A DNA stretch of 64,000 bases from Autumnicola tepida. GTDB taxonomy: Bacteria; Bacteroidota; Bacteroidia; Flavobacteriales; Flavobacteriaceae. The DNA lies in contig NZ_JAVRHQ010000006.1 in the NCBI RefSeq assembly GCF_031846485.1, positions 1-64,000 on the forward strand, read 5' to 3'. The position numbers and the translations under genes are program-made. Below are positions 23,763-34,400 of this stretch, piece by piece. Under the pieces are notes generated by a model, which had not been told where the DNA came from, made no database searches, and saw nothing but the letters and a program-made list of their open reading frames with translations. The number at the start of each line of letters is the position of its first letter. Positions within the stretch are counted from its first letter, which is position 1.

Positions 23763-24983
23763 TTAGTTAGTGTTACTTAGATAATTTATTAGGGCCATTT
23801 GTAAATAATAATTCTTGACAGATTCGATATTGCTGATCTGGAATTTCAACTGTAACTCCTGTACATCCAGTACGTCATTAAAATTAATAATGGCACTTTC
23901 GTAGCTTTTAATCAAAATTTCCTCAGCATCATTGGCCTGCTTTAAATTGTCCAGTTGTATCCTGTAGGCTATTCTTGCAGCTTCCCGGTTACTGACCGCT
24001 GTTTCCAGCATTGTTTCCAGCTCATTTCTGCGATTTGTCTTTTGAGACGTAATTTCCTTTTGCCTAAGGTCGTTCTGCCGGGAAATTGATTTATACCTGT
24101 TGTTGAATATGGGAATGGATAGGGATAGCATGGGCATAAAAATATCCTTTCCGTTCTCGCTGAAATCCATATTCGGCCGTTTTGTAACAGCCACATAATC
24201 CAGTCCAAAACCAAGGTCGGGAAGTGATTGTTTTTGATTCAATGATTCTGCATCTTCTACAGATTCATATAATTCATCATACTTTAACAATTCAGGGTGC
24301 ACCCCCAGTTCTTGTGGGGATGCTACAATATCTGCAATGGGAAGTATGAGGGAATCATATACCTTAACCTCCATATTTTCATTACGATTCAAAAGGTTAT
24401 TGAATGTACTTTGCTCAGCCATGAAATCCTGTTCCAAGACTTCCCTCCGTTCTGCAATTTCATTTTGCCTTATTTGGAGGCGCAGTACATCAACAGCGGA
24501 AGCATTGCCAACCTCCAGAGAGGTTAGCGCAAGTTTTTCGTAGGTTTCCAAAAGATCAATATTATCCTGAAGTACCCGTTGCTTTGCCCTAATGGAGTAT
24601 AACCTGTAATAGGACTGGGATACGGATAGGGCAAGTTTTCTCTTGGCAATTGTTATTTCCACATATTCGGCATCCGCCAGAGAACTCGCATAGTTTTCCC
24701 TGGCTGTAATGGTCCCAAACCAGGGTATCATCTGTCTTACAGAAAACCTGGCAGTCTGGGCACCCGTACGCGTCTCGGGCTCACTCAGAAAATAACCGCC
24801 GCTAATCTCAGTATCGGGCAACCAGTTTGCCTCGTTTACTTTCTCATTTGCGATATCAAATCTCAATTCAAAAGCCTGAATTAGAGGGTTGTTTGATTCT
24901 GCCTCCTGTAGATAGGATTGCAAATCCTGGGCGTTGGTTTTAACATATAGTAATAATATGCTTATTAAAATTAAATTCTTCAT
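23763..24983 (-). CDS. CusC-type outer-membrane efflux protein (TolC family)
   Basis: A 406-residue outer-membrane channel subunit with a signal peptide (about 1-18, ending TNAQ) and the two-repeat alpha-barrel/beta-barrel layout of the TolC/OEP family: long coiled-coil helices (AKRKLALSVSQSYYRLYSIRAK, VDVLRLQIRQNEIAERREVL) and a second repeat (RRNELETMLETAVSNREAAR). It forms the outer-membrane part of the CusCBA pump and overlaps the cusA-like gene by 4 bp (ATGA type), so the three are translationally coupled. The length is slightly short compared with classical CusC, as in many Bacteroidota. Confidence 0.9.
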   Translation of the reverse strand: MKNLILISILLLYVKTNAQDLQSYLQEAESNNPLIQAFELRFDIANEKVNEANWLPDTEISGGYFLSEPETRTGAQTARFSVRQMIPWFGTITARENYASSLADAEYVEITIAKRKLALSVSQSYYRLYSIRAKQRVLQDNIDLLETYEKLALTSLEVGNASAVDVLRLQIRQNEIAERREVLEQDFMAEQSTFNNLLNRNENMEVKVYDSLILPIADIVASPQELGVHPELLKYDELYESVEDAESLNQKQSLPDLGFGLDYVAVTKRPNMDFSENGKDIFMPMLSLSIPIFNNRYKSISRQNDLRQKEITSQKTNRRNELETMLETAVSNREAARIAYRIQLDNLKQANDAEEILIKSYESAIINFNDVLDVQELQLKFQISNIESVKNYYLQMALINYLSNTN

Positions 24984-27900
24984 TTCTTATTTCTTTTGAG
25001 TGCAAATTCTTTTTTCCAGCTGAATAGAACAGGAACCACAAATAAAGTCATGAGCGCTATTGCCATTCCTCCAAAACTTGGTATAGCCATGGGTATCATG
25101 ATATCACTACCGCGACCGGTTGAAGTAAGTACAGGTAGTAACGCCAAAATGGTGGTTGCGGTTGTCATTAAACAGGGACGTATCCTTTTTTCCCCGGCTT
25201 CCACTATGGAATCCCGTATCTCCTTTTTGTTATCCGGACTGTTTCGATCAAAGGTCTGAGTAAGATATGTTGCCATCACCACACCATCATCGGTGGCAAT
25301 ACCAAACAAGGCAATAAAACCTACCCAGACCGCCACACTTAAATTAATGGTATGGATCTGAAATAAATCTCGAAGATTTTCTCCAAATAAACTGAAATTT
25401 AGGAACCAATCCTGCCCATAGAACCAGATCATTAGAAAACCACCGGCAAATGCCACCGCAATACCCGTAAAAACCATTAATGAGGTGGAAACAGATTTAA
25501 ACTGAAAATACAGGATCAAAAAGATGATAATCAAAGCTAAAGGCACTACAATAGAAAGTGTCTTTTCAGCACGTAACTGATTTTCATAAGTACCCGTAAA
25601 ACGATAGGTTATACCTTTAGGCACTTGAAGTTCTCCCGAATCGATTTTTTCCTGTATGACTTCCTGGGCGTTTTCTACCACATCTACCTCGGCAAAACCG
25701 TCCATTTTATCAAATAAAACGTAACCAATTAAAAAAGTATCTTCACTTTTAATTATTTGTGGCCCCTGTTCGTATCGAATATCAACCACTTCATTAAGCG
25801 GAACCGGATTTCCCCCTTCAACAGGTACATAAATCTTTTCCAAATCCTCTGGATCTTCTCTGAGTTCACGAGGATACCTTACTCTTACTCCGTATCGTTC
25901 CCGACCCTCAACAGTTTCAGTAATCTGCATTCCTCCAATTGCAACTTTTAAAGTTCGCTGAACATCTTCTATGGAAATACCGTATCGATCTAAACGCTCC
26001 CGTTTTATGTCAATAAGAAGATATGGTTTCCCTACAATCCGGTCGGCAAATACAGCTTCATCCTTGACTCCATCAGCCTCTTTAATTATTTCCTCCAGTT
26101 TGAGGCCAAATGCTTCAATCTCCCTTAAATCCTGTCCTTTCACCTTAATTCCCATTGGTGCCCTCATTCCTGTTTGTAACATTACAAGCCTAGTTTCAAT
26201 GGGTTGTAGTTTAGGGGCCGAAGTAATTCCTGGTATTTTTGTAACCCGGACTATTTCATTCCAAATATCATCGGGAGATTCTATTTCCGGTCTCCAGTTT
26301 CTGTAATATTCGCCATCTTCATCTTCAATTAAATCATCGGCAGAAAGACTATAAGGATCAACCAGGTCCTCCTCAGAATATTTTTCATTTTCAATTTCGG
26401 CTTCAGAGTTAGGATTAATTGCAAACTGATTATTTTTTAAAATAAAAGCACCATTTTCATCCACCCTGTAACGTTGGCGCTCCCTTTCCGTATTCAGCAG
26501 AAATTCAGATTTGTATTGAATAATATTTTCATACATGGAAAGTGGTGCAGGATCCAGCGCAGATTCAGTCCTTCCTGCCTTACCAACTGCTGTTTTCACC
26601 TCGGGGATGTTGGCTACAGCCATATCCAGTTGTTGCAGAATACGTTTGTTTTCTTCCACTCCGGCGTGGGGCATTGATGTGGGCATTAACAGAAAAGATC
26701 CTTCATTGAGGGAAGGCATGAATTCCTTACCTGTATTCTGCATGATCAATACTCCGAGAATAACTATGACCGTTGGTACCGAAAGAAATAAAATTTTATT
26801 ACGCAATGCCCATCGTAAAATACGGGTATAAAATCTTCTAAAGAGGGCGAAAGTACCCAGTAATCCAAATGCAATAACACTTACGAAAATGAGATTCCAA
26901 AAGATACTTTTTTCTACACCTAAGGGTCGCCAATATGCCGCCAGTAAATAAACAATAGCGGTTGCAGAAATTACTATATTTATCAGATTAGAACGTTTCG
27001 GTGATATTTTCTTTTTTAATAGTAGAACGCCTGTAAGACCAAACGCAATAAGTACTATCCCTAACATATATCCAAAGAAAAGCGCTATTATTCCCAGGGC
27101 TATTATTACGCCATTTACGGTTAAGCCTGCCATATTCTTAACATTTCTCTTTTTATAAAATACTGCGGCGAAAGGGGGAATTAAAAATAATGCAACCACA
27201 AGTGAAGCCGTCAATGCCATGGTTTTGGTAAAAGCCAGGGGTCTAAATAATTTTCCTTCGGCACCGATCATTGTAAAAACAGGTATGAAACTAATAATAG
27301 TAGTTAAAACAGCTGTCAGTATAGCACCTGAAACTTCAGCGGTGGCATTGTAAACAATTTCATTTATTGACAGTTTCTCCCTGTCTTCCTCAAGATGCCG
27401 AATGATATTCTCCGACAAAATAACCCCGACATCCACCATAGTACCAATGGCAATTGCAATCCCCGATAAGGCAACGATGTTGGCCGGAACGCCAAAAAGC
27501 TTCATTGAGATAAATACCATTAATACAGCTACCGGTAGAAGCCCCGATATTAGTATAGAAGCACGAAGATTAAAGACCATGATAATGATCACCAACACTG
27601 TGATAAGGATTTCCATGGTAAGAGCTTCATTTAAGGTGCCAATGGTCTCCTGAATTAGCTCGGTACGATCATAAAAAGGAACTATAGTTACCTGGGATGT
27701 CCTTCCGTCAGCTAATTCCTTCGTCGGCAATCCGGAGCTAATTTCATTAATTTGGTCTTTAACATTATTGATCACCTCTAAGGGATTTGCTCCGTACCGG
27801 GCTACCACAACCCCGCCTACAACTTCTGCTCCTTCTTTATCCAGAATCCCACGACGCGTCTTAGGACCTAAATTTACCTTAGCGATGTCCTTTATTCTAA

Positions 27901-28720
27901 CAGAGACATAATCTTCAGACGTTATAACAGTATTCTCTATGTCCTGAATGGATTTTATATAGCCCAATCCCCGAACCAAATATTCAGCCTTATTTATTTC
28001 CAGTGTCTGGGCACCAATATCTTCGTTACTCTGTCTGGTGGCTTTTACAACCTGCTCCAGGCTGATATTGTATTGACGCATTAGTTCAGGATCTACATCT
28101 ATCTGGTATTCCTGTACAAATCCCCCAACTGAAGAAACTTCTGATACGCCGCTGGCACCGGAAAGAGCATATTTAACATAGAAATCCTGTATATTTCTTA
28201 GTTCATTTAAATCCCAACCTCCGGTTACGTTACCATCCTGGTCACGACCTTCCAGAGTATACCAGAATATTTGACCTAAACCGGTAGCATCAGGTCCTAG
28301 AGAAGGATTGACGCCATCTGGCAATAAACCACTGGGAAGGGAATTTAGCTTTTCCAGAATTCGACTACGACTCCAATAGAATTCTATATCTTCCTCAAAA
28401 ATGATATAAATAGCTGAAAAGCCAAACATGGAAGAACTTCGAATGGTTTTCACGCCTGGTATTCCCAGCAGGGAGGTAGTGAGAGGGTAAGTTATTTGGT
28501 CTTCAATATCCTGGGGTGACCTACCATCCCATTTTGTATAAACAATTTGTTGATTTTCACCAATATCTGGAATAGCATCGACAGCTACAGGATCACTGGG
28601 CAATATTCCGGTGTCCCAATTAAAAGGAGAATTTACAATTCCCCAACCTACGAATAAGGCTAGCAGCAAAACAGCAACAAGCTTATTCTCAATTAAAAAC
28701 TTAATACTTTTATTGAGCAT
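24980..28720 (-). CDS. CusA-type Cu(I)/Ag(I) RND efflux pump
   Basis: An inner-membrane RND transporter of 1246 residues with 12 predicted helices and two large periplasmic loops. The fourth helix reads SGIAIAIGTMVDVGVILSEN (Asp430), the monovalent-cation (Cus, HME4) pattern, in contrast to the DFG-DGA pattern of the second pump at 31402. The C-terminal half has WVGFIALFGIATDDGVVMAT. An acidic periplasmic insertion (about 775-815, with EDLVDPYSLSADDLIEDEDG) makes it longer than E. coli CusA. It uses the proton gradient to move periplasmic and probably cytosolic Cu(I)/Ag(I) out through the partner proteins encoded next to it. Confidence 0.95.
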   Translation of the reverse strand: MLNKSIKFLIENKLVAVLLLALFVGWGIVNSPFNWDTGILPSDPVAVDAIPDIGENQQIVYTKWDGRSPQDIEDQITYPLTTSLLGIPGVKTIRSSSMFGFSAIYIIFEEDIEFYWSRSRILEKLNSLPSGLLPDGVNPSLGPDATGLGQIFWYTLEGRDQDGNVTGGWDLNELRNIQDFYVKYALSGASGVSEVSSVGGFVQEYQIDVDPELMRQYNISLEQVVKATRQSNEDIGAQTLEINKAEYLVRGLGYIKSIQDIENTVITSEDYVSVRIKDIAKVNLGPKTRRGILDKEGAEVVGGVVVARYGANPLEVINNVKDQINEISSGLPTKELADGRTSQVTIVPFYDRTELIQETIGTLNEALTMEILITVLVIIIMVFNLRASILISGLLPVAVLMVFISMKLFGVPANIVALSGIAIAIGTMVDVGVILSENIIRHLEEDREKLSINEIVYNATAEVSGAILTAVLTTIISFIPVFTMIGAEGKLFRPLAFTKTMALTASLVVALFLIPPFAAVFYKKRNVKNMAGLTVNGVIIALGIIALFFGYMLGIVLIAFGLTGVLLLKKKISPKRSNLINIVISATAIVYLLAAYWRPLGVEKSIFWNLIFVSVIAFGLLGTFALFRRFYTRILRWALRNKILFLSVPTVIVILGVLIMQNTGKEFMPSLNEGSFLLMPTSMPHAGVEENKRILQQLDMAVANIPEVKTAVGKAGRTESALDPAPLSMYENIIQYKSEFLLNTERERQRYRVDENGAFILKNNQFAINPNSEAEIENEKYSEEDLVDPYSLSADDLIEDEDGEYYRNWRPEIESPDDIWNEIVRVTKIPGITSAPKLQPIETRLVMLQTGMRAPMGIKVKGQDLREIEAFGLKLEEIIKEADGVKDEAVFADRIVGKPYLLIDIKRERLDRYGISIEDVQRTLKVAIGGMQITETVEGRERYGVRVRYPRELREDPEDLEKIYVPVEGGNPVPLNEVVDIRYEQGPQIIKSEDTFLIGYVLFDKMDGFAEVDVVENAQEVIQEKIDSGELQVPKGITYRFTGTYENQLRAEKTLSIVVPLALIIIFLILYFQFKSVSTSLMVFTGIAVAFAGGFLMIWFYGQDWFLNFSLFGENLRDLFQIHTINLSVAVWVGFIALFGIATDDGVVMATYLTQTFDRNSPDNKKEIRDSIVEAGEKRIRPCLMTTATTILALLPVLTSTGRGSDIMIPMAIPSFGGMAIALMTLFVVPVLFSWKKEFALKRNKK

Positions 28721-28828
28721 ATTATTGATTGTTAAGTAATTACGGTAATCGCGCTTAAAATTATAAGCAAAAAAAGATTAGCCCAATGCAGAAAATTCTG
28801 AAGGGCATGATGTAGTATTACTTAATAA

Positions 28829-29245
28829 TCAAATTAGGAAAGTCTGGTCAAGTAAAAGAATATCCCTCACCAGAAGTGGTGGAGTATAATTAGCAAAAGG
28901 AATAGTCTCCTTATCCCCAACTTCAAATAGGTTTACAAAAGAATAAGTAAAAGTTGCAACAAAAAGTTGTTGATCAAAAGTCAAAGATTCAACAGAATTC
29001 ATTTGTAGATCATCCTGACCTTCAACAACAAATTGATCACTACTGCAACATGGAACTTCTGAAATTTCACAAATTTTAGAGAAGGAATCATCCGGCATTT
29101 CATTACACCATGAAGCATTATCAAAAAAAGAATAATCCACTAAATTATCAGCACAATAATTGCTTACCACAGTAAAAGACATAGTGGAAAGAAATACAAT
29201 TAGTGCCAGACTAATGGATAATATTTTTTGAAAAAATTTTTTCAT
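28829..29245 (-). CDS. HYC_CC_PP family secreted protein, copy 1
   Basis: A 138-residue protein started at the ATG at 29245 (MKKFFQK). An upstream in-frame ATG at 29284 lies before the likely promoter and is rejected. There is a signal peptide (about 1-25), then the family hallmarks: NYC (HYC variant), a paired Cys (PCCSSDQ), a helical end and TPPLLVRDI near the C terminus. This Bacteroidota family accompanies Cus/Czc efflux genes, and its function is unknown. The conserved Cys suggest metal or redox chemistry in the periplasm. It lies 108 bp upstream of cusA on the same strand. A paralogue is at 52056. Confidence 0.8.
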   Translation of the reverse strand: MKKFFQKILSISLALIVFLSTMSFTVVSNYCADNLVDYSFFDNASWCNEMPDDSFSKICEISEVPCCSSDQFVVEGQDDLQMNSVESLTFDQQLFVATFTYSFVNLFEVGDKETIPFANYTPPLLVRDILLLDQTFLI

Positions 29246-29254
29246 TATGAAATG

Positions 29255-29262
29255 CAAATATA
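29255..29262 (-). promoter_or_regulatory. Candidate -7 box of the HYC_CC_PP copy 1 promoter
   Basis: On the minus strand TATATTTG matches the Bacteroidota -7 consensus TAnnTTTG. It ends 9 nt before the ATG at 29245, implying a leader of only a few bases. No -33 TTG box at the ideal distance was found. Confidence 0.4.
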
Positions 29263-29380
29263 CATAAAGTAGGTATTCAAACAAAAGATCAGACGAGCAG
29301 GTTTGTTAAACCTTTCAAAAAACATTTTCAAATTTCAGAAAAGGATGTAATATATACATACAATTTTAAATCTGGCTTGT

Positions 29381-30646
29381 ATGAAAAAAACAAATGATAC
29401 TATATGGTTGATCGCCGGTTTGAGAACACCTTTCGCTAAGGTGGATAAAGAGTTCAAAGAAAAGGACGCCCTTCAGTTGTCAATTCCTGTGGTGCAGGAA
29501 ATGGTCAAGAGAGATCTTATATCTCCTGATTTTTTTGTGTGGGGTTCTGTAGCACCGAATCTTGGTTATAGCAATCTTGCCCGCGAGATTCTTATGGATG
29601 CTGAATTAGATCAAAGTATTCCAGCATATACCACGATTATGGCCTGTAGTACCAGTATGATGGCAGCCATAGAAGCCGCCGGATTGATAACCGAAGAGGA
29701 AGTTGCCTTGGTGGGAGGGGTAGAAAGTATGAGCCGGGTCCAATTAGGACTGAACCAGAATTTTTCCGATTGGCTGCGGAGGTTCTTCCAAAGCAGGACC
29801 CTTGCAGATAAATTTTCAAAATTAAAAGATTTGAGTTTTGGGGATATTAAATTGTTTATTCCTAGTGTTACCAATAGGACAACTGGTTTGAGTATGGGTG
29901 AACATTCCGAAATTACTACAAAACGCCTTCAAATCGATAGAGAGCGACAAGACGAAATAGCCCTAAAAAGCCATCAAAATTATATAAAAGGAAGGAATAA
30001 AGGTTTTTTTAATGACTTGGTTTTACCCCTCAATGGTATTGAAGATGATAAAATTCCCAGAGAAAATACCAGTTTAGAACAGTTAACCAAACTAAATCCC
30101 GTATTTGATAAGGAATCAGGGAAAGGGTCTATAACTGCGGGTAATTCTTCCTTGTTGACGGATGGTGCCGCAGGCTTATGGGTATGTGGTTCTAAGGTAA
30201 AAGATAAATTTTCTGCCAACTCCTATGCTGCTCAATTAATAGACTGGGAAATTGCCGCGGTAAATATTGAAAAAGAAGGACTCTTGATGGCTACTACTTT
30301 TGCCATTCCCAGATTGTTAGAAAGACATCAACTTCGTTATGATGATATCGACCTATGGGAAATTCACGAAGCCTTTGGGGCCCAGGTGGCGGCTAACATT
30401 AAATTGCTTAAGGATAAAAACCACCTAAAGAAGGTGGGGGTTTCATTCGATTTTGGAGCGTTCCCTTGGGACCATCTCAATCCAAATGGTGGGAGTATTG
30501 CAATTGGCCATCCTTTCGGCGCGACTGGTGCAAGGATTATAAATCAGGCTATTAAGGAATTGACATTAATGGGACCCGGCAAGAAAGCAGTCGTCAGTGT
30601 CTGTGCAGATGGTGGACTGGGAACGGTGATGTTATTGGAATCTTAA
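29381..30646 (+). CDS. Thiolase / acetyl-CoA acyltransferase family protein
   Basis: A 421-residue enzyme of the thiolase fold that makes or breaks 3-ketoacyl-CoA. The acyl-accepting nucleophile is Cys89 in TIMACSTSMMAAIEAAG. The C-terminal catalytic residues are His377 in IAIGHPFGATGAR and Cys408 in SVCADGGLG. The intervening domain has the family NPNGGSIAIGHP and EIHEAFGAQVA segments. It stands alone, divergent from the HYC_CC_PP gene, and has no obvious metal link. It may be cargo or serve lipid/acetyl metabolism. Confidence 0.9.
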   Translation: MKKTNDTIWLIAGLRTPFAKVDKEFKEKDALQLSIPVVQEMVKRDLISPDFFVWGSVAPNLGYSNLAREILMDAELDQSIPAYTTIMACSTSMMAAIEAAGLITEEEVALVGGVESMSRVQLGLNQNFSDWLRRFFQSRTLADKFSKLKDLSFGDIKLFIPSVTNRTTGLSMGEHSEITTKRLQIDRERQDEIALKSHQNYIKGRNKGFFNDLVLPLNGIEDDKIPRENTSLEQLTKLNPVFDKESGKGSITAGNSSLLTDGAAGLWVCGSKVKDKFSANSYAAQLIDWEIAAVNIEKEGLLMATTFAIPRLLERHQLRYDDIDLWEIHEAFGAQVAANIKLLKDKNHLKKVGVSFDFGAFPWDHLNPNGGSIAIGHPFGATGARIINQAIKELTLMGPGKKAVVSVCADGGLGTVMLLES

Positions 30647-30905
30647 CTGGAATTCCTGAGTGATAACTATAAACTAGGTTTACCACTTTGTATTATCATA
30701 CTAAAGGTTGGATTTTACACTATTTTAGTCGATTTATTATTATAAATTAAATTTTTCCAACTTTTCTTAATCTCTGCAAATTGTTGAATAACCTGAAACT
30801 GGTATTGCATCAATGGCAGCCTAACTTAAGTTTTAAACCGATAATGTTACCATTTCATTTGAATTTATTCCCATAATTTTTTTATTGAATTAGCACACAA
30901 GTCTT

Positions 30906-30922
30906 TTGCACACCCTGTGCAT
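30906..30922 (+). promoter_or_regulatory. 17-bp TTGCAC-N5-KTGCA operator candidate, site 1
   Basis: TTGCACACCCTGTGCAT contains a perfect inverted repeat TGCACA-CCC-TGTGCA. It overlaps the -33 region of the DUF6660-like/Czc promoter. The same layout recurs at 38752 and 41648, always 24-60 bp before a start codon, which argues for a shared regulator binding site. Confidence 0.6.
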
Positions 30923-30933
30923 CCCTATTTTCT

Positions 30934-30941
30934 TATCTTTG
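30934..30941 (+). promoter_or_regulatory. Candidate -7 box before the DUF6660-like gene
   Basis: TATCTTTG fits the Bacteroidota TAnnTTTG -7 consensus exactly. It ends only 4 nt before the GTG start at 30946, so the transcript would be leaderless or almost so. Confidence 0.45.
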
Positions 30942-30945
30942 TTGT

Positions 30946-31272
30946 GTGAAAATAATCGCATTCATATTATCATTATATGTGTTCGGGCTCAATTTACTAG
31001 CCTGTAACGATAACGACTCTTCAGAAATCTCTTCAGATTCTGAAATAACAGCTGTTAGTTTTCAGGAGATGGATGTTGATCACTCCCACAATCAGACAGC
31101 AGATTTATGTCCACCATTTTGTAGTTGTCATTGCTGCCATGTACACACCGTAGATTTTGGTTCTTCAAATTTTGAACCTTTGATTACGGACATTCCATCC
31201 AAAGCATTTGTTCATTTCGATAATTTAGGAGATGAACCTATTCTTTCCTTTTTAGATCCCCCAAGGGTTTAA
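30946..31272 (+). CDS. DUF6660-like Cys/His lipoprotein
   Basis: A small exported protein of 108 residues with a GTG start (GTG AAA ATA). The signal sequence ends in a lipobox-like LNLLAC (Cys20). The mature part is acidic and carries a dense metal-ligand cluster, HSHNQTADLCPPFCSCHCCH, about 65-82, with five Cys and several His. It resembles the Bacteroidota DUF6660 family that precedes CusA/CzcA genes. I infer a periplasmic metal-binding or sensing role. A clean terminator hairpin stands between it and the pump gene, so it may be transcribed on its own as well as by read-through. Confidence 0.7.
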   Translation: MKIIAFILSLYVFGLNLLACNDNDSSEISSDSEITAVSFQEMDVDHSHNQTADLCPPFCSCHCCHVHTVDFGSSNFEPLITDIPSKAFVHFDNLGDEPILSFLDPPRV

Positions 31273-31287
31273 TTCAGTTTTTTAATA

Positions 31288-31308
31288 GGATAACTATATC
31301 CTTTTTTT
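31288..31308 (+). terminator. Terminator between the DUF6660-like and czcA-like genes
   Basis: A short perfect stem, GGATA-acta-TATCC, is followed at once by seven T. This is a textbook intrinsic terminator, located 16 bp after the DUF6660-like stop and 94 bp before the pump start. It would attenuate transcription of the pump operon. Confidence 0.65.
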
Positions 31309-31401
31309 GGCCTTTATTCTCGGTTTTTATAGAGACAAAGGCAATATCGATTTTCCTTCCTAGGAACTATCGAGATGTTTAACTGAATTAATTTTTCTTA
31401 T

Positions 31402-34400
31402 ATGATTAATAAAATCATTTCATTTTCCATTAACAATAAATTTATTATTGGCCTACTTACTTTGGCACTTATAGGCGTGGGTATCTGGTCCATGTCTACC
31501 GTAAACCTGGGATCGGTACCAGATATTACCAACAATCAGGTGCAGGTGATTACCCAATCCCCTAATCTGGCTACCGAAGATATTGAACAGTTTGTAACCT
31601 ATCCTGTAGAACTTTCCATGGGGAATTTACCCGGAGTTACAGAAATACGATCGGTTTCCCGGTTTGGCCTTTCGGTAGTTACTATCGTCTTTGAAGATGA
31701 TATGGGGATATATAAACCCCGTCAACTAGTACAGGAAAAACTTAACGAAGTCAGAGGGCAGATCCCAGAAAAATTTGGAAGTCCATCCATGGGCCCAATT
31801 ACTACCGGACTAGGTGAGATTTATCAGTACACCATTAAACCTCAAATGGGGTATGATACAGTTTACTCACCCACAGAATTACGTACCATTCAGGATTGGA
31901 TTGTAAAGCGTCAAATGACCCTCGTGGATGGTGTAGTAGAGGTTAATTCTTTCGGGGGTAATATTAAACAATATGAAATAGCCATTAATCCGGAAAAGTT
32001 AAATGCTCTGAACGTCTCTATTTCTCAGGTTTTTGATGCCCTTCAAAGAAATAATGTCAATACCGGTGGAGCTTATATTGAAAAAAATAAGATGGCTAAT
32101 TTTATCCGCGGTGAAGGTTTGGTTAGATCGCTTAATGATATACGAACAATTGTAATCAAGACTGAAAATGGTGTACCAGTAACAATTGGTGATGCAGCAG
32201 AAGAAGTTCAGTTTGGTAGTCAGGTACGTTATGGGGCTTTTACCCAGGATGGCCGCGAGGCTGTTGGAGGAATGGTTTTGATGTTAAAAGGAGCCAATCC
32301 CAATAAAGTAATTGCCAATGTTCAGGAGCGCATGGAAACGGTAGAACAATCCCTACCGGAAGGATTATCTATAGAACCCTTTTTGGATAGAAGTGTTTTA
32401 ATTGAGAGGACAACCAGTACGGTAACTCAAAATCTGATAGAAGGCGCATTAATCGTGATTTTTGCCCTAGTCATATTATTGGGAAGTTTAAGAGGAGGCC
32501 TCATTACTGCAACTACCATTCCTTTATCACTTCTTTTCGCATTTATATTAATGAAGCAATTCAATGTCTGGGCCAATCTTATGAGTCTGGGTGCTATTGA
32601 CTTCGGAATAATTATCGATGGAGCAGTTATTATAATTGAAGGTACGGTGTATGAAATACAAAAACGGATTCGATCCGGCAAAGTAAAATTTAATCAGGGG
32701 GTAATGGATGAGGTGGCCTATGATGCCGGAAGTACGATGATGGGTTCTGCCTTCTTCGGCCAAATTATTATCCTTATAGTTTTTGCCCCAATTCTTTTTC
32801 TTACAGGAGTGGAAGGGAAAATGTTCCGGCCAATGGCCTTTACCTTTGGTTTTGCGATGATTGGGGCAATTTTCTTATGCCTTACCTATGTGCCAATGAT
32901 GTCTGCACTATTCATGAAACCTATTCAAAATAAAAAGAATTGGTTTGGTAAGTTCGAACGGTGGTTGGAGAAAGTTAGTGATAAAATTATTGGAGGTATT
33001 CAAAAAGGATATATGCCTTTGTTAAAAGGAGCTTTAAGATTAAAGTTCATAGTATTAGGGGCTGCGGTAGTCTTACTTATTGTTGCTGGTTTAATCTTTT
33101 CCAGAATGGGCGGGGAATTTGTTCCACAACTCGATGAAGGTGATATAGCTATGCAGGCGTTAATCAGGCCTGGAAGTGGGTTGAGTGAAACAATCGATGT
33201 TTCCACAAAAATAGAAGATATCTTACTGCAAAATTTTCCAGAAATTAAAACTGCCGTAGCCAGAATTGGAGTTGCGGATATTCCTACCGACCCCATGCCT
33301 ATGGATATTGCCGATATGTTTATAGTCTTGGAAAAGGATATGGATAAGTGGACTTCAGCTGATTCAAAGGAAGCATTGATTGAAAAGATAAAAGAAAAAC
33401 TCAATGATGACCTTACCGGGGTAAACCTTGTTTTTAGTCAGCCAGTAGAACTGCGATTCAATGAATTGCTCACCGGTGTCCGGGAAGATGTAGCGGTAAA
33501 ATTATACGGCGAAGACCTTGATGTCCTTGCCGAAAAAGCCAATCAGATGGGCGAAATTATTCAAACAGTGCCCGGTGTGGGAGATGTAAACCCTGAAAGG
33601 ACTTCTGGCTTACCGCAAATGACGGTCCGATTTAATCGTGATAAAATTGCCCAATACGGATTGGATATTGAAAAGATTAATGATTACATAAGCGCTGCCT
33701 TTGCCGGAGGTACTGCAGGGGTCATTTTTGAGGGGGAAAAACGTTTTGATATGGTTATTCGTTTTGATGAGGCCCACCGTCAAAACATTGATGATTTAAG
33801 AACACTTTATATAGACCTCCCTGATGGTACACAGGTACCAATCAAGGAAGTGGCAGACATTAGTTATGTTCCCGGCCCTATGCAAATTTCCCGGGACAAT
33901 ACTTTCCGCAGGACCTATGTAGGGGTAAATGCCCGGGGAAGGGATGTGGAATCTGTAGTGAATGACATTCAGCAAAAACTGGATGAAGAATTAGATTTAC
34001 CTCCGGGCTACTATATAACCTATGGAGGAGAATTCGAGAACCTTCAAAGGGCAAAAGGTCGTTTGCAAATCGTAGTACCCATCGCCTTGTTCCTAATTTT
34101 TGTACTGCTATACTTTGCGCTTCAGTCTTTTTCCCAGTCCATCATGATTTATATAGCAATTCCATTAGCGGCAATTGGGGGAATATTTGCCCTTTGGTTA
34201 AGGGATATGCCCTTTAGTATTTCAGCAGGGGTAGGCTTTATTGTTTTATTTGGTGTAGCAGTTTTAAACGGTTTGGTACTCATTAACCGGTTTAATTCCT
34301 TAAAAGAAGAAGGAGTGACCAGTATAAGAGAGAGGATTTTTACAGGAACCAAAGAACGAATTAGACCTATTATGTTAACAGCGACAACAGATATTTTTGG

